Source: Echiichthys vipera
Lineage: Eukaryota > Chordata > Actinopteri > Perciformes > Trachinidae
Direction: 5' to 3'
DNA: 64,000 nt
NCBI GenBank assembly: GCA_963691815.1
Contig: OY829662.1
Span: 24,377,062-24,441,061 of the forward strand
Shown: positions 21,381-33,010 of the stretch, in pieces
Layout of the letters: every line of letters begins with the position of its first letter
Numbering within the stretch: position 1 is the stretch's first letter
Made by a program: the position numbers and the translations under genes
The notes under the pieces: generated by a model
Told to the model about the DNA's origin: nothing
Seen by the model: only the letters and a program-made list of their open reading frames with translations
Databases searched by the model: none

Positions 21381-24300
21381 AAGCTTTTTCCAAATAATAC
21401 AACTTGATGTGTGTGTTTGTTGTTGACTTATTTATAATGACGTTCTTTCTGCCTTTTTCAAAATGTATTTACAGGACCCATGATTTAAAGTTTATCCTAA
21501 CTTTAATGCTTGAATGGCCCCATCGTTTCATATGTCCTCTAACTGGGTTCTGTAAGGTTCTATCTGTAAAGTGCCCTGACCAGCACAGTTCTGCCTTTTC
21601 CCTCACTGCTCTGAACAGGCTGAACACAACAGTGTGTGCACAGATGGTTTGATGATTTTATCAGACACATACACATTCAGATTCAAAGTATTATTTAAAT
21701 GTTTGAGCTTGGTGAAAAGATTATTTCTACCATTAGCTACCATGCAAGCTTACCAATGTGAATTCGGAGTCATCCCTATGTTCTCCAGGTCCTATGTTCT
21801 CCAGGTCCTATGTTCTCTGGGTCCTATGTTCTCCGGGTCCTATGTTCTCCAGGTCCTATGTTCTCCGGGTCCTATGTTCTCTGGGTCCTATGTTCTCCGG
21901 GTCCTATGTTCTCCGGGTCCTATGTTCTCCGGGTCCTATGTTCTCCGGGTCCTATGTTCTCCAGGTCCTATGTTCTCCGGGTCCTATGTTCTCCGGGTTC
22001 TATGTTCTCCGGGTCCTATGTTCTCCGGGTTCTATGTTCTCCAGGTCCCATGTTCTCCAGGTCCTATGTTCTCCGGGTCCTATGTTCTCCGGGTTCTATG
22101 TTCTCCGGGTCCTATGTTCTCCGGGTTCTATGTTCTCCAGGTCCCATGTTCTCCAGGTCCTATGTTCTCCAGGTCCCATGTTCTCCAGGTCCTATGTTCC
22201 CGGTCGCCTAATCCTCTGCCTTTGTGGGTTTAATTCAGCATTTTGTTACGGTGAGAAGCAATACCAGACTGGGGAACATAGGGCCCTTTCTGTGAACAGC
22301 GGGGAACATTGGACCCTCTTTTTCATAAAAGGTTCTCTGTTCCACGGTCGCATACAAAGCAGGGAACATGGGTGAGCTGCATGCCATTTCCAGGTGCTGG
22401 TATTCAGGGTTCTTACAGGTGTTCTTACAGGAGATTGCTTGAAAATTCCGGTTATATGAGGTCAAGTCTACACACAAACGTCACCCTTCTGTAGAATGTT
22501 GTCACATATTATTTTGGTTATTATTGTTCAATAAGATCTAATTGAATGTGATGAAGTGCAATACTTGGAATACTGTATGTACTGTACACAAAATATGTAA
22601 TTTAATGCTGGCTCACTGGAATAACTGACTGGGACACTTAAAGCAGCTCAGTCCTCGGTAATGTTATTAATTCCAACCAGGCTTCTCCTGCTGCTGTGAA
22701 AAAGGTCCATTTAAAGTGAAAGTGATGATTTAAATTCAGCTTTCTAGCTTCTAGTTAAGGAACATTTTAGCAATGTGCTGCGTGTCAGTTTATAACTACT
22801 GCAGCAGACGCACCATGAAGAGTGAGTGCGAGCTTGTCCAGGATACAAAACCAAAAAAGAATGTCAACAGAAAAGTGACGCACAGAGAAAGGACAAGAGA
22901 AAAAGCATAATCAGTAAATGGGGATACTTTTCTTTCTTCTTTCTTTGTTTTGAAATTATATTTTAAGTAAAAGTGAGAACATTATTTGTATTTTCAGTCA
23001 GATTTTTGGTGCAGATTATAACATGTTGCACACAAATGAGTCTACCCCTGAAACCCCCATTTATGATATATACTGTATTTAGAGCATCTTTTATTTTGAC
23101 TAATAAAAGTGTATAGTAAAATATACTTTTACTGTGCAGGGTTCGTATGGGTGATGGAAATTGAAAACACTTGAATTATAATGTATTTTCAAGGTTTGAA
23201 AAGTATTTTGAATAAAGTGCTTGAAACTGCTTAATATTTAGGTTAAATGAGATGCAGAACCTACTTACAATCCCGTCACAAAACATAATTTAGTTCTTTA
23301 TAGCACAATAACGTCTATTTTAATGTGATGGCGAAGTTCAGTAAACAGTAATTTACCACAGCTGCAAGGTGCTTGAATTTGCCTTTGGAAAGTGTATGTG
23401 AAACCTCTAAACCTAAATATCTCAAAACCACTCCAATACATAATTCAAAGGTCATGATATGTATGCTTTTGATGGTGCTCATTTCTAAATCCAGATTATT
23501 GGACATGTTTCTATTCCGTTGTTGTGTCTGTGATGAAAACAAAGCTGTGGCCGTTTGTTATTCCAAGGATGTGGGATTACAGTTGACCTTTATATCGTCT
23601 TTAGCAGCTTAATGCCCTTAAATGTTGGAACTCCTGAGCTCATTGTCTGCTGCCGTGTGGACGTGCAGAAGCTGCTTTATGGACAGTTCTAAGAATGTGT
23701 GAACACACCTTGGAATGGAAATATGTTCAAATGCTTTTATTTGACTTAACAATCACAGTTTTAAAACACACGTTGAATACAGTTCATGTCATATCCAATG
23801 AAAGCACCCTGTGGCACTTTCTGCATCTCAATGCTCCAGATTCAAGTGCAGAGACCGTTAAGTGCTCAAATGAATTTACTAAGCTCTTGTTGCAAGAAGT
23901 GACCGCATGACATTGGTCAGCCAAGAGTCGTGGGGTCAAACAGTTCAGTCCTGCCTTCAAAGGATCAAAACTTCACCTCAGGTTTATCTTTCCAACTGTG
24001 TAATGCAAGTAGACCCCCCTCTGTTATGGATCGTGTGGTTCTGCATTTAAGAAATGTGTTTGAGGCCAATCAGGAGCTTTAAAAATGGATTTATAATTGA
24101 GTTCAATTAATTAAAGCAGCCAGAGCAAAGCTGCAAAATAAGGGTTTTAAATGTTCTCCACCGTATTAAATATAAGAATAAAAGCTAATGTGAGCTGGCA
24201 TTCACTGAGACATATGCTCGCTTTCCCAGCATGCCACTAAATGTATACTTTCTGTGCTATAGTGCTATATGGGTACCACCTAGGGGAATCATGAGTGTGT

Positions 24301-25054
24301 GTGAGTCCGCAGGATTAAGTCGTGTTGTGTACATGGTGAATTGCTGGAACTCCGTTAAGTCTTCCTCTTAAACTAATCCTTCGGTGTCTTGAAATAACAT
24401 TTTCCTGAAGTGTGTGAGACAGCCATCTGGTCGGTTTACAGGTTTGAAGCAGCTTTGTTGACTCCAGAGCATGTAGTAACCTCCGAGCCTGATCGCCTGT
24501 GTCTTTTTGCGGCACGTAAGAGCGAAAACTAGTGTAACACAAAATACACCACAAAGTTTCACAAATAAGACACAATTCATACTCCAAAGAAAAAAAGAGA
24601 GATCTCTTGGCGCCCGTACAAACGTGTTGCTCACACCAAACATTCAGCAGCTCCAATCTCGTACCGGCTTTAGTAAACTAACATGTCTAACAGCTTCTGA
24701 AGCTCAGGCACGCAGACACAATATCCAGGGACCTGCTCCGGTAGTCCTTTTGTCCCTGGGTTCCCTTTCTCGAGATGTTTGCTTTGACTTTTCTGTTGAT
24801 ATGATGTGTGAAAGACACACCAGTCTTGAGTCACACTGCATAATTCTGAGAGATCAGTTAAAATGTAAGAGGGAAGGACGGAGTGTGGTAGACATGAGAC
24901 TGGGGTTCTACACAGTGCATATGACAATCATGTCTTACTGGACACAGCAAGCAACGCATCAAAATCATGTCTGCATGTGTCTTATGTGTGCTGGGGTTTC
25001 TGACACTTAATAGCCAGTCATAAAGTCTGTTCCTGATCGCGGTCCTTGTTACAG
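21381..25054. other. Intergenic spacer farsa - small membrane-protein gene
   Basis: It holds a 16-bp minisatellite at 21776-22200 and related GGGAACAT words at 22270-22370. A degenerate fish repeat with the TTGAAAAGTATTTTGAATAA type of sequence lies near 23140-23240. The rest is AT-rich sequence. No convincing gene is seen. The convergent small gene's 3' UTR must occupy some of the right end, but no clear minus-strand AATAAA was found close to its stop. Confidence 0.6.
21776..22200 (+). repeat. 16-bp minisatellite, about 26 copies
   Basis: The unit is close to TATGTTCTCCGGGTCC with variants CCAGG, CTGGG and GGTTC. Because 16 is not a multiple of 3, each frame cycles through the other two, so all three forward frames are open and read the same 16-residue period (MFSGSYVLRVLCSPGP). 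None is a gene. Variant interspersion shows higher-order duplication near 22000-22200. Confidence 0.95.
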
Positions 25055-28000
25055 TCAGAACTCCCTCAGGAGGCTCGTATCTTTGATCGGCCCTGGGCTG
25101 CTGGGAAAAGCCATAGAGCTGTGACTTGTTGGGCTGTGTGAGTGTGGTAAAAAAGAGGGGATGTAGGGGATGGCGGACAGCAGAATAGGGCTATTCTGGG
25201 GGCTCTCTTCATGGGGCAGAGGGATGACCACGTCATCCTGGTCCCACACATGGAAGGCATTGTGGGAAAATGGATGCAAAGTAGGAGGATGGCTGGAGGA
25301 CATGCTCTGCTGGTTGTTCTCCTTGTCCTTGTCTTCATCACCAGTCGGACCCAACACGCATTCTAAAGAAGGGAGACGGGTTATAGGTTTAATACCAGCA
25401 ATAATAAAAGGATATGAGGTCAGTTGCAGTGCCCAAAGTCACCAGGGGTACATGTTCCCCTGGGGGGTTCCCCAGGGGAACATTAAATGGGTAAAGAGTT
25501 GATATGGTTGATGCTATTCACACCCTGTTACCATTATCAATGTATTCTATTTGTAGGCTACCTGGGTGTCAGTAGCAAAGGATATTTTCACCATAGACTC
25601 TAACCACAACAAAGTAGTTTTACTGACTAACCCTAACCAAGTCGTTTCACTGACTAACCCTAACCAAGTCGTTTTATTGACTAACCCTAACCAAGTAGTT
25701 TCACTGACTAACCCTAACCAAGTAGTTTCACTGACTAACCCTAACCAAGTAGCTTCACTGACTAACCCTAACCAAGTCGTTTTATTGACTAACCCTAACC
25801 AAGTCGTTTCACTGACTAACCCTAACCAAGTCGTTTTATTGACTAACCCTAACCAAGTCGTTTCACTGACTAACCCTAACCAAGTAGTTTCACTGACTAA
25901 CCCTAACCAAGTCGTTTTATTGACTAACCCTAACCAAGTAGCTTCACTGACTAACCCTAACCAAGTCGTTTTATTGACTAACCCTAACCAAGTCGTTTCA
26001 CTGACTAACCCTAACCAAGTCGTTTTATTGACTAACCCTAACCAAGTAGTTTCACTGACTAACCCTAACCAAGTAGTTTTACTGACTAACCCTAACCAAG
26101 TCGTTTCACTGACTAACCCTAACCAAGTAGTTTCACTGACTAACCCTAACCAAGTAGTTTTACTGACTAACCCTAACCAAGTAGCTTCACTGACTAACCC
26201 TAACCAAGTCGTTTCACTGACTAACCCTAACCAAGTAGTTTTACTGACTAACCCTAACCAAGTCGTTTTACTGACTAACCCTAACCAAGTAGTTTCACTG
26301 ACTAACCCTAACCAAGTAGTTTTATTGACTAACCCTAACCAAGTCGTTTCACTGACTAACCCTAACCAAGTAGTTTCACTGACTAACCCTAACCAAGTCG
26401 TTTCACTGACTAACCCTAACCAAGAAGTTTTACTGACTAACCCTAACCAAGTCGTTTCACTGACTAACCCTAACCAAGTCGTTTCACTGACTAACCCTAA
26501 CCAAGAAGTTTTACTGACTAACCCTAACCAAGTCGTTTCACTGACTAACCCTAACCAAGAAGTTTTACTGACTAAACCTAACCAAGTCGTTTCACTGACT
26601 AACCCTAACCAAGTCGTTTTATTGACTAACCCTAACCAAGTCGTTTTACTGACTAACCCTAACCAAGTCGTTTCACTGACTAACCCTAACCAAGTAGCTT
26701 CACTGACTAACCCTAACCAAGTAGCTTCACTGACTAACCCTAACCAAGTAGCTTTACTGACTAACCCTAACCAAGAAGTTTTACTGACTAACCCTAACCA
26801 AGTAGTTTTACTGACTAACCCGAACCAAGTAGTTTCACTGACTAACCCGAACCAAGTAGTTTCACTGACTAACCCTAACCAAGTAATTTTGTTGACCAAA
26901 CTGCGAAAATATCCCAGGCTGGATTCAAACCATGGTCTCTTGGGTGAAGGTCCATTTCTTAACCCAGTCACCCAGAGTTAACTACCCCAACACCCCACTT
27001 TGTCTCTATGTGCGGTGGTGGAAGAGGGGTCCGGTGTAAACAGACAGATTTCACAGCAAAGACTATTTTCACCCGGGTGTAAATAGTCACTCTGTGTTGG
27101 GCAAGAGGCCTATGCCCATTTTCCAAAATTCATACATTATATTCCTATGGTCTAAGTCGGACATTATAGTAAACATGAACAACTCTTTCCTAAATCCAAA
27201 AACTATACCGCCAAAGTTCTAAATGATGAAGTCATCAAGTATAAAGTGGAGATGCCCCATAGACAAAGAATAGTGGAATATGTTATTGATTAATAACAAG
27301 GCGCACAATAAAGTGATGAGACAGAGAGAAACCAGGGGGATGTTCTGATCATATGGCAACAACTGACAACACTTCAGTAATATAAAGAAACTAAAACAGT
27401 CTCCACCCACTGTCTATGAAACAGCTCCAGACTTTGTACTTGATGACATCACAAGTTGGATAAAAAGTAGCTCATGTTCACCGTCTATTGAACTCTCCGA
27501 GACCATGGAAATCACTTAAAACAGGTGGTGTGCCTCTTTAACACTGTAAATGCACACTTGTGTAAACCAATCTAAACTAGGCACTTCAATTGTATATACG
27601 ACTTACATCATAGGCTGCACTTATATTGTTGATGAAGATAAATAACATAAGTCAAAAATAGGCCTACTGACTGGTGGTGTTACTGAAGGGACGCATGTGA
27701 TTGGACATAGTCTTAAGTATTATTACTACCCATCACATTATCTTTAATTTAATTCAATTCAATTCAATTTTATTTACAGTGCCAGATCATAACAAAAGTT
27801 ATCTCAGGACACTTTACAGAGTAGGTAAAGACCACACTCTATGACTTATTTATTTTACTTTATTTATTCAGGTCATCCTAGGCTACTGAGATCACACTGT
27901 GCTAACCCTTTCATTTTAAAATGTCACATGTAATACCTGTTATGTCAATGGCCAGATCCTTGATGAGATGTCCAACAATAGCATAGGCAACTCCAACAAC

Positions 28001-28162
28001 CACCAGGGCAGCCATGAGCAGGTACACCACCGCCTTCGGCAGAGGGATGAGGTCCTTCACCGGGGGCTTGTACTGTCTGTACAGAGGCTCGTCTAACGGT
28101 GAGTAGGGGTTAGCTTGTGCTCCACCGGTGGAGTTCAGGTTGGAGAAGTTATAGCCATTCAT
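25055..28162 (-). CDS. Small single-pass membrane protein, family not recognised (two coding exons)
   Basis: Coding exons on the minus strand are 28162-27937 and 25362-25055, giving 177 residues plus TAA/TAG-type stop. The donor ACAG|GTATTA and acceptor CTTCTTTAG|AATGCG keep phase 1 across a 2.6-kb intron. The N-terminal 43 residues are polar and end with NPYSPLDEPLYRQYKPP. Residues about 44-67 (AVVYLLMAALVVVGVAYAIV...) form one hydrophobic helix with a preceding Lys. There is no signal peptide. The C-terminal 110 residues are acidic then Pro/Ser/His-rich (FHVWDQDDVVIPLPHEESP; IPYIPSFLPHSHSP). Support comes from the clean splice pair, the spliced 5' UTR exon, the GC-rich first exon and the lack of repeat content in either coding exon. 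No function is inferred. The alternative is an intron-retaining 83-aa form ending ...GITCDILK. Confidence 0.7.
25618..26890 (+). repeat. 27-bp telomere-like minisatellite, about 47 copies, in the small gene's intron
   Basis: Each unit carries the core CTAACCCTAACCAAGT (reverse TTAGGGTTAG) plus an eleven-base spacer of the type CGTTTCACTGA. Because 27 is nine codons and the unit lacks stops, open frames of more than 470 residues run on both strands (nine-residue repeats TNPNQVVSL and TWLGLVSET). They are not genes. Unit variants differ at few positions (GTCG/GTAG/GAAG, TTTCAC/TTTTAC/TTTTAT). Confidence 0.95.
27747..27858 (+). repeat. Dispersed repeat family A, truncated copy 4
   Basis: AATTCAATTCAATTTTATTT followed by AGTTATCTCAGGACACTTTA, then the AGGTAAAGACCACACTCTAT segment, ending at TTATTTA. 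It lies in the intron of the small membrane-protein gene, about 80 bases from the donor. Confidence 0.8.
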
Positions 28163-28550
28163 GATGCTTCGGGACTTTTTTAGTTGTTTGTGTCTTCTTC
28201 CTCTTCACTCCATCATAGTCCTCACATGGAGCAAAAACCTGTTGGGAGCCGGTCCTGCAAAGGAAACAAGAGAGACGCGTGTGTGTGAGGGGAAACGAGT
28301 GTGAATAACAGCATTTAATACTTTGCATCTCACTCCCATCCTACCTTGATGCAGACCCATCCGGGGCGGTGTCCTGGTGTCGGGTGCTCTCGGGTGCTGC
28401 TGCTGCCTCCCAGTCTCTGTCCTTGGTGCTGAATTGAAGCGCGCCCTCCGCAGCAGGGACGCACCGTCAGCTCCGCCCAGTCGTAACTTCTGCCCACGCC
28501 CTGTCGCAGGCTCGCAGCACGGGCTTAGACGTCGCTGCCGCCATGTCCTT
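28163..28550 (-). promoter_or_regulatory. 5' UTR exons and CpG-rich promoter of the small membrane-protein gene
   Basis: A 5' UTR segment 28254-28163 starts at a good acceptor (TTTCCTTTGCAG|GACC), and a GC-rich upstream exon ends at 28345 with donor CAAG|GTAGGA. The upstream exon region (28345 to about 28550) is dense in CpG and lacks repeats, as expected of a promoter/first exon. Short upstream frames occur: a 25-codon one starting at 28544, and minimal ATGTGA and ATGATGGAGTGA frames at 28227 and 28216. Confidence 0.55.
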
Positions 28551-28699
28551 AATTCCTTCATGTTACCTGGAAGTCGCACTGACGCTCTGAGGAAACCAAT
28601 CAGGTCTTTAGTAATGCGTAGAGTAGGCCCTCTGACCCCAGCCACTGTCAAAGTACTCTGCTCTCTGTGAGGAAAACCCTGCTCTGGAAATCCTACTTC

Positions 28700-28740
28700 A
28701 GTACACACACACGCACACACGCACACACATGCACACACAC

Positions 28741-28774
<34 letters not shown>
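28700..28774 (+). repeat. (CA)n microsatellite
   Basis: An imperfect CA tract with CG and TG interruptions, just upstream of the small gene's first exon (minus strand). The Val/Cys-rich open frame over it is not coding. Confidence 0.9.
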
Positions 28775-28894
28775 TCACCTTGTTTTAACGTGCAGGGTTA
28801 AAAATATATATTTCTGAGCGGTATGACCCATAAAGAGCAAGTTCACAGCAGCTGATACCTGTTCCTCTACCCTCGGGTGTTTTAAAGGTGCCAG

Positions 28895-29240
28895 TTCAAT
28901 TCACTTCAATTAAATTTTATTTACAGTGTCAAATTATAACAAAAGTTATCCCAGGACACTTTACAGAGTAGGTAAAGACCACACTCTATGACTTATTTAT
29001 GATTTACAGAGACCCAACAATTCCCCCATGAGCACACGGTGGCGTTGAAAACCTTCCCTTTAACAGGCAGGAACGTCAGACAGACCCAGCTCTGTGGAGG
29101 ACGGACATCTGTCTGCACCGGTTGGAGAGGAAGAAAAGGAGAGAAAGAGAGAAAAGACACACAGATGGACAGAGAGACAAAGACAGACACAAAGACAGAC
29201 ACACTTCCAGTAACTATAATAATATCTATATTAATGTGAG
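28895..29240 (+). repeat. Dispersed repeat family A, copy 5
   Basis: A near full-length copy: AATTAAATTTTATTTACAGT, the GTTATCCCAGGACACTTTAC core, GGCGTTGAAAACCTTCCCTT, CAGCTCTGTGGAGGACGGAC and a purine-rich GAGAGAAAAGACACACAGA tail. Confidence 0.8.
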
Positions 29241-29953
29241 TGTGACGTGTATGTTATGACAGTTAACACAGCAGAATAGTAGAAACAAGCACAGCTAAGG
29301 TGATAGAATATGACAATGATAATAATTATGGTGGCATCAATGATGAGTAGTGGCAATAGCAGCTACGATACAGCGAGACATACCACTGGTGGTGTTTTTA
29401 TGGCTACAAATGTTATAGTTTATTAAATTAGTGATAGTTTATATGAGTAACAGTGATAATAGCAGCAGGAAGCGTCATGTAGGACCACTACAGCAGGCAC
29501 CACCACGATCAGCAGAGACCTGAGAGACGACAAAGCACAAACAACTCCGGGGAAGAAGCTGAATCAGTAACATGCATTGATGAGACATGAATGATACAGA
29601 CAGAGAGGAGAGAAGCTCAGAGTATCAGGAAAAGGATTATCCCCCGGCAGACTAGGCCTATAGCAGCATAATTAAGCAGTTGACTTGTGCTGTGCTGAAG
29701 ATCATCCTTCTAACATCTGAGCAGGTGAGGACACATCACTGGAACTTCTTCCTGATCAATAGGATCACATGTCTACATCTGACATGCTAGGATTGACATT
29801 CTGCCTGTAGTCAGGTGCCCAATGCTTCAGCCAGTACTTTGGGAAACATTTCCCCGGGTGTGGTGTCTGTGGTAGGTCTTCAGTATTCAGGTACATTCAG
29901 ATCAAATTCACTCAGTGGGAAAGCAACCTCATGGAAAACAAGGTTTAGGTTTT

Positions 29954-30199
<246 letters not shown>

Positions 30200-30299
30200 C
30201 AGATTATCTGCAATACAATGAGAACGTTTTATTTGTTGATTTATTAAAATAGCCATTAGCTACTGACTTAGCACTAACTACTCCTCTCAACAATTTCAG

Positions 30300-31475
30300 A
30301 ACTAACATTCACTGATTGTTCAGACCACAGCACACTTTTCCATTTTGTGTCAGTCCACCTCAGATGAGCTTGGGCCCAGAGAAGCAGGTGCTGTTTCTGG
30401 GTGTTGTTGATATATGGCTTTCACTTTGAGTGGTAGAGATTTAACTGCACTTGTAGATGTAGAGAGGAACTGTGTGAACTGACAGTGGTTCTCTGAAGTG
30501 ATCCTGAGCCCTCGTGGTAACATCCTTTACAGAATGATGTTGGTTTTTAATGCAGTGCTGCCTGAGGGATCAAAGGTCACAGTCATTCAGTGTTGGCTTT
30601 CAGCCTTGCTGCTTACATGCAGAGATTTCTCCAGATTCTCTGAATCTTTCGATGATGTTATGGACTGTGGATGATGAAATCCATCAATTCATTGCAGTTG
30701 TACGTTGATAAACCTTGTTCTTAAACTGTTGGAATATTTGCTCACACTGTTGTTCACAAAGTGGTGAACCTCGCCCCATCCAGGGTGAAGGACTGAGCCT
30801 TTTAGGGATGCTCCTTTTAAACCCAGTCATGGCACTCACCTCTTTCCAGTGAACCTGTTCACCTGTGAAATGATCCAAACAGGTGTTATTGAGTATTCCT
30901 CAACTTTCCTAGTCTTTTGTGGCCCCTGTCCTGTCCCAGCTTTTTTGGAAGGTGTTGCAGGAATCAAATTCAAAATGAGTGAATATTTGCAAAAAAAACC
31001 CAATAAAGTTGATCAGTTTTGAACATGAAATATATTGTCTCTGTAGTGTATTCAATTGAATATACATTTAAAAGGATTTGCAAATCATTGAATTCTGTTT
31101 TTATTTACATTTGACAACCAACTCAGCATGGTGGTTAGCACGAATCCGGGCTTGGGCCCTTCTGTGTGGAGTTTGCATGTTCTCCCCGTGTCTGTGGGGG
31201 TTTTCTCCGGGTTCTCCGTTTCCTCCCACAGTCCAAAGACGTGCAGATGTTCGGTTCATTGATTACTCTAACTTGCCCGTAGGTGTGAATGTGAGTGTGA
31301 ATGGTTGTCTGTCTCTGTTTGTCTCTATGTGATAGACTGCAGTCCTGTCCAGGGTGTACCCCGCCTCAACCCTGGGATCGGCTCAAGCCTCCCGCAACCC
31401 TGTTAGGGACAAGCGGTGGAAGATGGATGGATGGACAACGTCCCCACTTTATCTGAATTGGGGTTGTAGTATATT
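30300..31475. mobile_element. DNA-transposon-derived fish repeat, interrupted by a SINE-like insert
   Basis: The interior words (CCAGCTTTTTTGGAAGGTGT, AATTCAAAATGAGTGAATAT, GGATTTGCAAATCATTGAAT) and the terminal ACAACGTCCCCACTTTATCT followed by GAATTGGGGTTGTAG are a widespread teleost repeat that I recognise. It is split at 31127-31432 by another repeat. The left boundary is approximate. Confidence 0.65.
31127..31432 (+). mobile_element. SINE-like repeat nested in the DNA element
   Basis: It starts with the GTGGTTAGCACGAATCCGGG type of head and runs through GTGGAGTTTGCATGTTCTCC and ACAGTCCAAAGACGTGCAGA. It ends GGACAAGCGGTGGAAGATGG plus ATGG repeats. ACAAC occurs on both sides, a plausible target duplication. 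A short piece of the same 3' tail lies at 56715-56760. Confidence 0.7.
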
Positions 31476-32779
31476 AAGGGGGATAGTTATGATATCATTA
31501 GTTTAAAAATATTATATCTAGTCATAGGTGGTGATGAGGAGTTGGTTGAAGATCTGGATGGTTTCTGGAGCAGATTTCAAGTTTGGTAGCAACGCTGTGA
31601 TAGTCTTAGGGGGACCCAGGCAGACTGTGCTGGGTTTCACGTGAGTGTATTTGTATGCAGACATGGCACAGGATAATGTGGTTTTGCGTGACTGTGGCTT
31701 TCCAAATTCTATTTCTTAAAAACAAAAGATGCTGATTGAACACCCCTCTGTTTTGGGGCTTGTGATCGTTTTCTACAGTCATATACTATATAACTATACT
31801 GTTGAGTTATTCATTTCTATTCTACAGTGTTTTATCTTATCATTTCATTGCTCAGAGTTTAAATCCTTTTAGTATCTGCATCCCTGCCTCCCTTTTGTTT
31901 TCATGTTACATCACAAAAGTCAGTAATATCAGCGTTCATGTTGTTTTCAGTAACTAAGTCAATGATTCCATCTCCTCTATTGAAATAATGATAATGGAAT
32001 GAGTCAATATAAATAATAGCAGAGGTCAAACTGTGATGGAGTGAGAGGAGGATTATCAGTGAAGTCCTCACACAATCACAACATGGCAGCTGATAACGAT
32101 GTGTATTTTGATGGGGGAGAACCCAAATCAAACTTCAGACTGGGGTTATTAAGGTAGTATAGGGCACCTGATGGAGCTGGGGGTGCACTCTTTTTACCTC
32201 ACTACATTTATCTGACAGCTGTAGTCACTTCTAACTTTCAGTTTGAGTTGTACATGAAAACAGTTAAGCTTATAAAATACAATGCATTGTTAAAGAGGAC
32301 ACATCTTTCTAATTTTCAGGTTCATACTTGTATTTGGGTTTCTACTGGAACCTCAAACTCCAACAAACTTTACTGTTCTGTGTGTGTAAAGCTGGACTCA
32401 CTCCGTCTGAAACGCTCCTTTGCAACGCCTGTCTCTTTAGTCCACTCTGCTCTGATTGGTCAGTGTCTCCAGGTCTTCCGCCACTCCTATCTTTGCATCT
32501 CTGCACCGTCATTGCAGTCATTCCCTGACTGCAATGGTAGCACTTTCTACCTATAGTATAGTTGTGCCATCACAACCATACAGAAGTCCTGACAGCAGTT
32601 TTTGAATACAGACTGAAGACTGTGTGCATTTCTCTATGGATTGAACGTTTCGATACGTTTACAGTACTTATAAAGCACCTCAACCTGCTTTATTATTTAT
32701 GCAACAGATTCAGGAAATCTTTCCAATCCATCACTTTTTATAATAACTCTCTCACCTCTGCCTGACAGAGAACTATGCT

Positions 32780-33010
32780 CTCTCTACTGTTTTTTTGTTT
32801 TGTATATATTATTATAGTTATAATATTTTGCATATTTTGTTGTATATTATTATTGTTTATTGTTTATAGCACACTGTGCACTGTATATATACACTATGTA
32901 TATATTTGATTCTATTTCTGTTATGTACAAAGTGTTTATTTGCTGACCCACTACTGCTGTTACAAAATAATTTCCCAGTCTGGGATCATTAAAGTAATTC
33001 TATTCTATTT
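32780..33010 (+). mobile_element. Retroelement 3' tail (Rex/RTE-like), degenerate
   Basis: AT-rich sequence ends in AATTTCCCAGTCTGGGATCA followed by TTAAAGTAATTCTATTCTAT, the typical 3' end of common fish LINEs. No coding part is visible. Confidence 0.5.

Noticed and set aside
24315..25010. Overlapping frames of 91 to 167 codons on both strands
   Set aside because: No recognisable domain, the frames oppose each other, and there are no convincing splice sites. They may overlap the small gene's 3' UTR.
25618..26890. True interstitial telomere of pure TTAGGG repeats
   Set aside because: Only two telomere units per 27 bases, with a constant non-telomeric spacer.
25547..26981. Open frames of 474 and 471 codons on opposite strands
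   Set aside because: Both are products of the 27-bp tandem repeat, with perfect nine-residue periods and no domain.
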